Assembly: GCA_008933525.1 (NCBI GenBank)
Contig: WBUV01000248.1
Span: 1-5,519 of the forward strand
Length of the DNA stretch: 5,519 nucleotides
Reading direction: 5' to 3'
From: Bacteroidales bacterium
GTDB taxonomy: Bacteria; Bacteroidota; Bacteroidia; Bacteroidales; Tenuifilaceae
Shown here in pieces: positions 1 through 5,333 of the stretch (position 1 is its first letter; every line of letters starts with the position of its first letter). A model generated the notes under the pieces. It saw only the letters and a program-made list of their open reading frames with translations. It was not told the origin of the DNA and searched no databases. The translations under genes were made by a program, and so were the position numbers.

Positions 1-1
1 T

Positions 2-40
2 CTACTGACATAGGGTTGTCATTTCAACTCATTACATTTG
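2..40 (+). promoter_or_regulatory. Promoter with palindromic operator, copy 1 (upstream of radical SAM gene)
   Basis: An inverted repeat TGACA (6-10) - 6 bases - TGTCA (17-21) is followed by TACATTTG at 33-40, which matches the Bacteroidota -7 consensus TAnnTTTG. A TTG at 16-18 could serve as the -33 element, but it lies only 14 bases from the -7 box, shorter than the usual spacing in this phylum. The whole block matches 3375-3413 at 35 of 39 positions, with the first 20 bases identical. This repetition is the strongest evidence that it is a functional regulatory unit. The symmetry suggests a dimeric regulator. Whether it activates or represses cannot be told from the sequence. Transcription would start at about 46-48, leaving a leader of roughly 75 bases before the radical SAM start codon. 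Confidence 0.72.
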
Positions 41-61
41 TTATATTAATATAGACCAAAC

Positions 62-88
62 ATGGAAGAATTGCGCAAACGTTACTAA
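62..88 (+). other. Possible 8-codon leader ORF or remnant start
   Basis: An ATG at 62 opens an eight-codon frame (MEELRKRY) ending in TAA at 86-88, inside the predicted leader between promoter copy 1 and the radical SAM start. It is in a different frame from the radical SAM gene. Its first 11 bases match the first 11 bases of the YoaP-type gene (3432-3442) at 10 positions. It also sits at a similar distance from the -7 box: 21 intervening bases, against 18 in the other copy. It may be a short upstream ORF, the stub of a gene that the promoter once served, or chance. Nothing shows that it is translated. Confidence 0.2.
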
Positions 89-122
89 CAAATCTTAAAA
101 AGATCAATCTTGGCTTACTACA

Positions 123-989
123 ATGAACAAAATTGAAAACATAACATGCATAAATGCACTCAATAAACTAAAGAGAACAATACCTTACGGTTGGGATTTG
201 AATATTTACAGAGGCTGTAGTCATAATTGCAAGTACTGTTACGCCATTTACTCCCACAATTATTTGGGGGTAGAGGATTTTTCAAAAGTATTTGTAAAAA
301 CGAATGTTGTTGAACAACTCGACAAAGAATTAAGCGATAAGAACTGGAAAAGAGAAATAATAAATATTGGAGGGATAACCGATAGTTATCAAAGCATAGA
401 AGCAGAGTTAAAAATTATGCCAGAGATTTTGAAATTATTAATTAAGCATAAAACTCCAGCAATAATTTCAACCAAATCAGACCTTATCCTTCGCGATTTC
501 GATTTAATTGCACAACTATCAAAAATCACCTACGTTAATGTAGCATCAACAATAACTACACTGGATGAGAGCATCCGTCAAAGAATTGAGCCAAATGCTA
601 GTCCTAGTCTAGATAGGTTTAGAATACTCAAGACATTCAGAAACACGAATGCATCTGTAGGATTACATGTAATGCCTATAATCCCCTACTTAACCGATAG
701 TTATTCTAATTTTGAAGGACTTTGCGCTGAAGCAAAAAACTCCAATGTACATTACATGTTACCTGGTGTTCTGTATTTGCGAGGTAAAACCAGAAAAATC
801 TTCTTTGATTTCATACAAAATGAATATCCTGATAAGTATGACGATTTAAAAATACTTTACAGAACAGGAGGTGCGGACAAAGTCTATAAGGAAAAGTTAT
901 ACAACGAAATTGTGAACCCTTTACGCTTAAAGTATGGCATATCTAATAGTTATATTAAACCGATGAAGGAAAAGTTACATACAGAATAA
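123..989 (+). CDS. SPL-like radical SAM protein (COG1533-type)
   Basis: This is a 288-residue radical SAM enzyme of the SplB/COG1533 group, named after spore photoproduct lyase. The cluster motif CxxxCxxC is intact (Cys32, Cys36, Cys39) within RGCSHNCKYCYA, and these residues should bind a [4Fe-4S] cluster that cleaves S-adenosylmethionine. Other stretches typical of the group follow: GGITDSYQ near 83-90, STKSDLILRD at 116-125, STITTLDE at 142-149 with EP at 156-157, and HVMPIIPYLTD at 182-192. I infer a cytoplasmic enzyme. The group's name suggests DNA repair, but most members have no proven substrate, so no reaction is assigned. The length is normal for the stand-alone subgroup and no auxiliary cluster domain is evident. 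The ATG at 123 fits the usual short N-terminal lead before the motif. The gene lies behind operator copy 1, which it shares with the YoaP-type gene. The next gene is 94 bp away, so it may be monocistronic. Confidence 0.9.
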   Translation: MNKIENITCINALNKLKRTIPYGWDLNIYRGCSHNCKYCYAIYSHNYLGVEDFSKVFVKTNVVEQLDKELSDKNWKREIINIGGITDSYQSIEAELKIMPEILKLLIKHKTPAIISTKSDLILRDFDLIAQLSKITYVNVASTITTLDESIRQRIEPNASPSLDRFRILKTFRNTNASVGLHVMPIIPYLTDSYSNFEGLCAEAKNSNVHYMLPGVLYLRGKTRKIFFDFIQNEYPDKYDDLKILYRTGGADKVYKEKLYNEIVNPLRLKYGISNSYIKPMKEKLHTE

Positions 990-1083
990 TCTCATATCTC
1001 AAATAAACTCTATGTTAAACAATAATTATTAGCATTTATGAATTAACTGTCAACCTAAACTCTAAGAAAATTGTTTATACTGT

Positions 1084-1386
1084 ATGACAAAAATTTATTA
1101 TATGGCAGATAATTACAAAGTAGAACTCGACAGAGTAAAGGAACTTATATACATCGATGTAGAGGGTGAAATTGCAGCAGAAATGAACATTATAATAGAT
1201 GGTTCCGACAGAATAATCATAGAACACACTCTAGTTAGCCCAAAATACAACGGAAGGGGCTTTGGAAAACTAATGGTTGCAAAGGCTGTAGAGTATGCGC
1301 GGCAGAATGGAATAAAAATTACTCCACACTGTGAGTATGCAAAAAGCGTTTTCGACAAAACACCAGACTATAAAGATGTTCTATAG
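1084..1386 (+). CDS. Small GNAT-fold N-acetyltransferase, COG2388 (YjdJ/NATD1-like)
   Basis: This is a 100-residue minimal GNAT protein. The core has the family pattern: HTLV at 48-51, the acetyl-CoA pyrophosphate-binding loop GRGFGKLMV at 57-65, a helix with VEYARQNG at 69-76, then P81, Cys83 and the closing P94-x-Y96-x-DVL. The length is normal for COG2388, whose members are among the smallest GNAT proteins and mostly have unknown acceptors. I predict a cytoplasmic acetyl-CoA-dependent transferase with unknown substrate. The start is uncertain. The ATG at 1084 gives 100 residues, and an in-frame ATG at 1102 gives 94. The extra residues are not part of the recognisable fold. The gene is 94 bp after the radical SAM gene and 80 bp before the SRPBCC gene, with no clear terminator on either side, so its transcription unit is unclear. 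Confidence 0.85.
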   Translation: MTKIYYMADNYKVELDRVKELIYIDVEGEIAAEMNIIIDGSDRIIIEHTLVSPKYNGRGFGKLMVAKAVEYARQNGIKITPHCEYAKSVFDKTPDYKDVL

Positions 1387-1466
1387 TAAACGGTTTATCA
1401 AACAAAAACCTTAGACTATTGTTTATATGCTGCAACATAAAATCTGTTGAATCATAAAAAAAACCG

Positions 1467-1910
1467 ATGCAAACTCTACTGTTTAAAATACACATTAATG
1501 CTCATGCCGAAAGGGTTTGGTTTTGCCTTTGGGACGAAGAAAGCTATAAAAAATGGACCTCCAAATTTTCCGAGGGAAGTCATTACAAAACTGATAGTTT
1601 TACCGAGGGAAATAAAATTCACCTCCTAACACCATCGGGTGATGGAATGTATAGTATTTTGGAGAAGATTATTGATAATAAATTCCTTGCGTTTAAGCAT
1701 TTAGGAGCAATTAAGGACTTTGAGGAACAACCAATCGATGAGCAGACTAAAGGTTGGACAAACGCCATGGAAACTTACCAACTAAACACCTCCGATAATG
1801 GGACCGAAGTGGTTGTTAGTGTCGATACAGTTGATAAGTACATTGAGCATATGAATAAACTCTTCCCCATCGCACTAAAAGAGTTAAAAAAAATTGCCGA
1901 ACAAAAATAA
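1467..1910 (+). CDS. SRPBCC (START/AHSA1-like) domain protein
   Basis: This 147-residue protein is a single SRPBCC fold, a helix-grip barrel with a hydrophobic cavity that usually binds small lipophilic ligands. Recognisable family features are the opening strand and INAHAERVW at 10-18, WDEESYKKWTSKFSEGS at 22-38, the GDGMYS turn at 58-63, FKHLG at 76-80, and a C-terminal amphipathic helix that closes the cavity (roughly 125-145). No signal peptide is present, so a cytoplasmic location is inferred. Ligand and activity are unknown, and no catalytic residue can be assigned. The ATG at 1467 places the first beta strand right at the N-terminus, as in relatives. The stop is only 7 bp before the VOC gene and the lipoprotein gene follows closely, so this is the likely first gene of a three-gene operon. 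No canonical TAnnTTTG box lies in the 80 bp upstream. Confidence 0.88.
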   Translation: MQTLLFKIHINAHAERVWFCLWDEESYKKWTSKFSEGSHYKTDSFTEGNKIHLLTPSGDGMYSILEKIIDNKFLAFKHLGAIKDFEEQPIDEQTKGWTNAMETYQLNTSDNGTEVVVSVDTVDKYIEHMNKLFPIALKELKKIAEQK

Positions 1911-1917
1911 CAACACT

Positions 1918-2301
1918 ATGGAAGCACGGAATCCTGTAAATTGGTTCGAGATTTATGTTGATGACATAGATAGAGCCCAAAAATTCTATGAAACAGTTCT
2001 ATCCAAGCAAATGATGGAGCTACCCATGCCTGAGGGTATGGACGACAAAATGGTTGCTTTTCCTTGGAGCGAGGGCGGTGTAAACGCTACAGGCGCATTG
2101 GTACAGTCAAAGCACATAAAATCGGGTGGTAACAGCACTCTAGTTTATTTTCAAACCGATGATTGTTTAACCGAACAAAATAGGGTTGAACAGGCTGGAG
2201 GAAAAGTAATTCAACCCAAATTCTCAATCGGCGAGCATGGTTTCTGCGCTTTATGCATGGATACCGAAGGTAATATGTTTGGATTACACTCAGTAAGATA
2301 A
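1918..2301 (+). CDS. VOC (glyoxalase/bleomycin-resistance fold) protein
   Basis: This 127-residue single-domain VOC protein has two beta-alpha-beta-beta-beta modules. The first is near residues 5-60, opening with NPVNWFEIYVDDIDRAQKFYE. The second is near 70-127, ending with GFCALCMDTEGNMFGLHS. Family members bind metals and act as lyases, isomerases or dioxygenases, or they sequester drugs. Here the usual first ligand position (His in glyoxalase I) appears to be Trp9, and the last strand shows no obvious Glu ligand (GLHS). I therefore infer a member without the standard metal site, as in many small VOC proteins of unknown role. The frame extends upstream to a TTG at 1894, but that would overlap the SRPBCC gene. 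The ATG at 1918 gives the normal N-terminus and a 7-bp gap, so it is chosen. It sits in an operon with the SRPBCC gene before it and the lipoprotein gene after it. Confidence 0.87.
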   Translation: MEARNPVNWFEIYVDDIDRAQKFYETVLSKQMMELPMPEGMDDKMVAFPWSEGGVNATGALVQSKHIKSGGNSTLVYFQTDDCLTEQNRVEQAGGKVIQPKFSIGEHGFCALCMDTEGNMFGLHSVR

Positions 2302-2307
2302 GAGTAT

Positions 2308-3270
2308 ATGCGTTGGATAATATATTCCATAGTTTTGATGATTCTTGGAGGTTGCTATAACCACAAAAATGCAATCGACTTAACTGATGCATCAAAGCAC
2401 TTCTCCATATCATACAATATCCATATACCCGATACTAGCAAAGACGATTGGGAAATAATTCACATGAACGTGGATGGTTCAAATAAACAAAATATCACCA
2501 ACCATTCCGATGTAGCGTGGACTTACCATGCATTTAAGAGTCGCCTATTCTTCATCAGCGATCGCGATACCGCATATAGACACTATTTCCTCTATGAATG
2601 TGACTCTAAAGGTAATAACGTAAAAAAAGTCAGCGATCTCAGATTAGAGGATAGCTGGATGAGTAGTTGTAAAAATGGAGAAGAAATCATTGTTAGCGGA
2701 CGAATGGGAAAAGAAATTCGTTTTCAACTATTTTTAATTAACACCAAAACAGGTGATTACCATCAACTCACCACAGACACTGCTGCAATGTACAGTGATC
2801 CATGCTTTTCGCCCAATGGCGAGCAAATTGTTTTTAGTTATAAGAAAAATCGCAAGGATAAAACAGCTCATGAGGAACTCTATTTAATGGATATAAATGG
2901 AAGTAATCTTCGAAGGCTAACTTTTTATCCTGAAGACAATCCATCGGCAAAAGAGTATGGCTACAAAGCAGGATCTGCACGCTGGCATCCAACTGAAAAT
3001 ATTATCACGTACGTATCTAAACAGAATGGTAGAAATAGCATTTTCGCCATTACTCCTGATGGAAAAAAACAATGGAAACTTCTCGAAAACAAAGAATCGG
3101 ATGGATGGCACGATTGGAGTTCGGATGGAAATTGGTTAGTATATAACAGTTCTGATAATGAAGAAAAGCAATATCACATTACCCTTATGAACTGGAAATC
3201 TAAGCAAAAATGGGTTTTAACAGATAGTACCTACAAATCTCAACTTGGACCAGTATTTCTAGAGAAATAA
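2308..3270 (+). CDS. TolB-like (PD40) beta-propeller lipoprotein
   Basis: This 320-residue protein has a short lipoprotein signal peptide with lipobox LGGC, giving lipidation at Cys16. Residues after the cysteine are YNHK, without an acidic cluster, so a periplasm-facing location is more likely than surface display, though this is weak evidence. The rest has WD40-like PD40 repeats as in TolB: a strand with MNVDGSNKQNIT (53-64), DPCFSPNGEQIVF at 164-176, then LYLMDINGSNLRRLT, SARWHP at 223-228, and DWSSDGNWLVY at 269-279. These predict a beta-propeller that would bind a protein, peptide or glycan. No catalytic domain such as a prolyl oligopeptidase is attached. It begins 6 bp after the VOC gene and is the last gene of that cluster. 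The pairing of an exported propeller with two cytoplasmic small-molecule-type proteins is unexplained. Confidence 0.88.
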   Translation: MRWIIYSIVLMILGGCYNHKNAIDLTDASKHFSISYNIHIPDTSKDDWEIIHMNVDGSNKQNITNHSDVAWTYHAFKSRLFFISDRDTAYRHYFLYECDSKGNNVKKVSDLRLEDSWMSSCKNGEEIIVSGRMGKEIRFQLFLINTKTGDYHQLTTDTAAMYSDPCFSPNGEQIVFSYKKNRKDKTAHEELYLMDINGSNLRRLTFYPEDNPSAKEYGYKAGSARWHPTENIITYVSKQNGRNSIFAITPDGKKQWKLLENKESDGWHDWSSDGNWLVYNSSDNEEKQYHITLMNWKSKQKWVLTDSTYKSQLGPVFLEK

Positions 3271-3285
3271 TTAATCATATTTCAC

Positions 3286-3321
3286 AGTAGAGAGTCGGAT
3301 TTAATTATCCGACTTTCTGCT
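3286..3321 (+). terminator. Hairpin terminator after the SRPBCC-VOC-lipoprotein cluster
   Basis: The core stem AGTCGGAT (3293-3300) pairs perfectly with ATCCGACT (3307-3314) around a 6-base loop. Pairing continues outward to 3286/3321 with two G-T wobbles, giving about 15 pairs. It begins 15 bases after the lipoprotein stop codon. There is no clean T-run immediately after the stem, so an intrinsic terminator is inferred mainly from stem strength and position. Confidence 0.6.
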
Positions 3322-3374
3322 TATAGTGATTGATGATTTCATTCCATCTATAAAAAAATTCTTAAAATTCATTA

Positions 3375-3413
3375 CTACTGACATAGGGTTGTCAGTTCAT
3401 CTTATTAAATTTG
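3375..3413 (+). promoter_or_regulatory. Promoter with palindromic operator, copy 2 (upstream of YoaP-type gene)
   Basis: This copy has the better symmetry: ACTGACA (3377-3383) - 6 bases - TGTCAGT (3390-3396), a perfect 7-bp inverted repeat. The -7 box is TAAATTTG at 3406-3413, again 14 bases after the TTG at 3389-3391. Compared with 2-40 there are four substitutions and no gaps. None falls in the first 20 bases, and the one inside the -7 box hits a free position (TAnnTTTG). That pattern looks like selection on operator and core promoter. Predicted transcription would start near 3420, leaving only about 12 bases before the ATG at 3432. Confidence 0.75.
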
Positions 3414-3431
3414 CATAACACTCAAAATAAT

Positions 3432-4205
3432 ATGGAAAAATTCATCACACTAAATTCAACTAATATTGATGCAGAGCATATATGCTGTGCATTTTCTGAT
3501 AAAAAATGCGATGAAGGCTATCAACTCAAAAAGGAATGGCTCAAAAAGGAATTTAAAAATGGATATATTTTCAGCCGACTAGATGCCCGTGCAAAGGTAT
3601 TTATTGAGTATGGCCCAGCAGAGTTTGGTTGGGCACCGATTAATGCTCCAGAGTATCTCTTGGTAAACTGTTTTTGGGTATCGGGACAGTACAAAGGGAA
3701 AGGTCATGGAAAAGCATTGCTTAATCAGGCAATCGAAAGTGCAAAACAACAAGGTAAAAATGGCTTGGTTACTGTGGTTGGAACGAGTAAATTCCATTTT
3801 ATGAGCGATACAAAATGGCTACTAAAACAAGGGTTTCAGATCAGCGAGAAACTAGAGTACGGATTTAGTTTGCTGGTTTTGAAAATAAAAAACGATGCAC
3901 CAAATCCCAAGTTTAAGCAATGTGTTAGCAAAGGTGAGTGTGAAAATAAAAAAGGAATTGTAGTTTACTACAGTAATCGTTGCCCTTTTACAGATTACTA
4001 TGTAAATAAAACACTAGTTGAAACAGCACAAAAGAGGAATTTACCATTGCAAATTATCAAAATTGAAACTTTAAAGCAAGCACAAAATTCACCAACACCC
4101 GCAACAATCTTTAGTTTATACTACAACGGAAAATTTATAACAACCGATTTAAGTGTTTGCCTGGAGAGTAGATTTGATAAAATAATTGAACAGCAGCGGA
4201 AATAA
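3432..4205 (+). CDS. YoaP-type protein: GNAT acetyltransferase fused to thioredoxin-like domain
   Basis: This 257-residue two-domain protein resembles Bacillus YoaP and similar proteins of Firmicutes and Bacteroidota. Residues about 1-150 form a GNAT domain with the family's N-terminal EHICCAF (15-21), LKKEWLKKEF (32-41), NCFWVSGQYKGKGHGKALL (79-97, containing the acetyl-CoA loop Q86-x-x-G-x-G-x-G93) and FMSDTKWLLKQGF (123-135). After a linker with Cys164 and Cys170, residues about 175-257 form a thioredoxin-like YoaP domain beginning GIVVYYSNRCPFTDYY, with a lone Cys184 in CPFT where redox proteins have CxxC. I infer a cytoplasmic enzyme. The acceptor substrate and any redox function are unknown. 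The open frame extends to a TTG at 3411, but that codon lies inside the -7 promoter box and cannot be the start, so the ATG at 3432 is used. Transcription is from promoter copy 2. The gene stands alone and faces a convergent lipoprotein gene. Confidence 0.87.
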   Translation: MEKFITLNSTNIDAEHICCAFSDKKCDEGYQLKKEWLKKEFKNGYIFSRLDARAKVFIEYGPAEFGWAPINAPEYLLVNCFWVSGQYKGKGHGKALLNQAIESAKQQGKNGLVTVVGTSKFHFMSDTKWLLKQGFQISEKLEYGFSLLVLKIKNDAPNPKFKQCVSKGECENKKGIVVYYSNRCPFTDYYVNKTLVETAQKRNLPLQIIKIETLKQAQNSPTPATIFSLYYNGKFITTDLSVCLESRFDKIIEQQRK

Positions 4206-4303
4206 TTTTTTCAAAAAACACAATTCAATTGGTTTTTCCATGCACCTTAAATTCTCATATTGTTTTTTTTCATTTTTTAAAACTAAAAAATTATACAGCT
4301 AAA

Positions 4304-4346
4304 ATAAAAGCAGTTTGATTGAGTAATTCAATCAAACTGCTTTTAT
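4304..4346. terminator. Bidirectional terminator, 19-bp perfect inverted repeat
   Basis: Bases 4304-4322 pair perfectly with 4328-4346 around a 5-base loop (GTAAT). The central GCAGTTTGATTGA is flanked by AAAA on the left and TTTT on the right, so an RNA from either strand forms a stem ending in U residues. It lies 98 bases after the YoaP-type stop codon and 21 bases after the lipoprotein stop codon on the opposite strand, exactly where a shared terminator of convergent genes is expected. Confidence 0.88.
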
Positions 4347-4367
4347 AACCTAGATTCAAATTAAAAA

Positions 4368-5333
4368 CTATTCAAAAATCTCGATCTTGTCATTTATTTT
4401 AGTCCAATTGGATTTTCCACCGTATGAAACATACAACCCATCGGGTCTAGCAGTAAATACATCATCCTTTCCATCTCCGTTTAAATCTCCGATCAATACT
4501 TTACTTAGCGCATCAGGTGAATCACTAACTTTATTCCAACTAGATGAACCTCCATAGGATATATACCATCCTGTATTTAAGGTACCATTATTACAAGGGT
4601 AGAATACATCATCCATTCCATTTCCATCAAAATCTCCAATTAAAACCTCAAAAACTTGAGCAGTCAACGAATTAAATTTTTCCCATATAGAAGTTCCACT
4701 ATAAGATATATACCAACCAGCACCTAAATAACCCGTTAATGCTGGATAAAAAACATCTAATTCTCCATCGCCATTGAAATCGCCAAGCTTAATCTCCCTT
4801 AATTGTGCCGCTGAATAAAAAATCTTTGACCAAGAAGTTGTGCCACCATACGAAACATACCAACCGGTACCTTGAGGTCCATTAAGTGTTGGATAAAAAA
4901 CATCATCCTTACCATCATTATTCATATCAGCCAGATAAACCTCTCCAACCTGAGCCGATAAAGCATTTATCTTTGTCCAAGGGGTTATACCACCGTAAGA
5001 AACATACCAGCCAGATCCCTGAAAACCATTAATAGCAGGATAAAACACATCGGCTATGCCATCTCCATCTAGGTCACCTATCAATATTTCATCAACTTGA
5101 GCAGTAGAAGTATTTATTTTTGTAAAACTTGTTACTCCCCCATACGAAACAAACCATCCTGAACTAGTTGTAGTAAAAACATCATCGTTACCATCGCCAT
5201 CAAAATCAGCAAGTTTAACTTTTTGCACATCATCAATTTTAGCAATTGGATCGTTATCATCAACTTCCTCACAAGAAAAAAGAACTAATGCAAAAAATGT
5301 GATAAAAGCCCAAATAATCTTTTTGTTAATCAT
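4368..5333 (-). CDS. Lipoprotein with six FG-GAP/VCBS-type repeats
   Basis: This 321-residue exported protein has a lysine-containing N-terminus, a hydrophobic stretch and a lipobox ending FSC, giving lipidation at Cys21. The following EEVDDND is acidic, as in many surface-exposed Bacteroidota lipoproteins, so outer-leaflet display is inferred. The mature part is six repeats, each starting with a calcium-loop motif of the DxDGDGxxD type (at residues 43, 87, 136, 185, 234, 283) followed by VF(YP) ... GWYVSYGG ... W.KIN. The four internal spacings after the first are exactly 49 residues and the first is 44. Such repeats fold as beta-propeller blades (integrin-alpha-like FG-GAP) and usually mediate adhesion or glycan binding. 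No enzyme domain is present. It is transcribed convergently to the YoaP-type gene. No TAnnTTTG box is visible on its strand upstream. Confidence 0.9.
   Translation of the reverse strand: MINKKIIWAFITFFALVLFSCEEVDDNDPIAKIDDVQKVKLADFDGDGNDDVFTTTSSGWFVSYGGVTSFTKINTSTAQVDEILIGDLDGDGIADVFYPAINGFQGSGWYVSYGGITPWTKINALSAQVGEVYLADMNNDGKDDVFYPTLNGPQGTGWYVSYGGTTSWSKIFYSAAQLREIKLGDFNGDGELDVFYPALTGYLGAGWYISYSGTSIWEKFNSLTAQVFEVLIGDFDGNGMDDVFYPCNNGTLNTGWYISYGGSSSWNKVSDSPDALSKVLIGDLNGDGKDDVFTARPDGLYVSYGGKSNWTKINDKIEIFE
4392..5213 (-). repeat. Six tandem protein repeats encoded within the lipoprotein gene
   Basis: On the minus strand the gene encodes six copies of a unit of about 49 codons (147 bp), counted from the calcium-loop aspartates. 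The protein pattern is well kept but the nucleotide sequence has clearly diverged between copies, so this is an old internal duplication and not a recent or unstable DNA tandem repeat. The four middle units carry an insert of the form YPAxxGxxGxG before the WYVSYGG strand. The first and last units lack it (VFTTTSSGWFVSYGG and VFTARPDGLYVSYGG). Confidence 0.85.

Noticed and set aside
1021..1030. Palindrome AATAATTATT in the gap after the radical SAM gene
   Set aside because: It has no loop, is pure A/T and is expected by chance in AT-rich DNA. It is not convincing as a terminator or operator.
1048..1052. TGTCA half-site upstream of the small GNAT gene
   Set aside because: There is no matching TGACA arm 11 bases upstream and no TAnnTTTG box follows, so it is not a third copy of the operator.
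1113..1358. Minus-strand open frame of 81 codons opposite the small GNAT gene
   Set aside because: It lies wholly within the GNAT gene on the other strand, shows no recognisable family pattern and is best read as a shadow of the real gene.
1447..1629. Plus-strand frame of 60 codons starting with TTG, overlapping the SRPBCC gene
   Set aside because: It overlaps the well-supported SRPBCC frame, has a composition typical of an out-of-frame reading and shows no domain.
1962..1969. TGACATAG matching the left half of the operator
   Set aside because: It lies inside the VOC coding sequence (encoding the conserved DD of the first strand) and has no TGTCA arm at the right distance and no -7 box.
2087..2413. 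Minus-strand open frame of 108 codons spanning the VOC-lipoprotein junction
   Set aside because: It runs antisense across two well-supported genes and has no family features.
3579..3797. Minus-strand frame of 72 codons inside the YoaP-type gene
   Set aside because: It is antisense to the most conserved part of the GNAT domain and has no independent evidence.
4218..4240. Possible weak stem around CAATTCAATTG after the YoaP-type gene
   Set aside because: Pairing breaks after three bases, and the strong inverted repeat at 4304-4346 is the better terminator.
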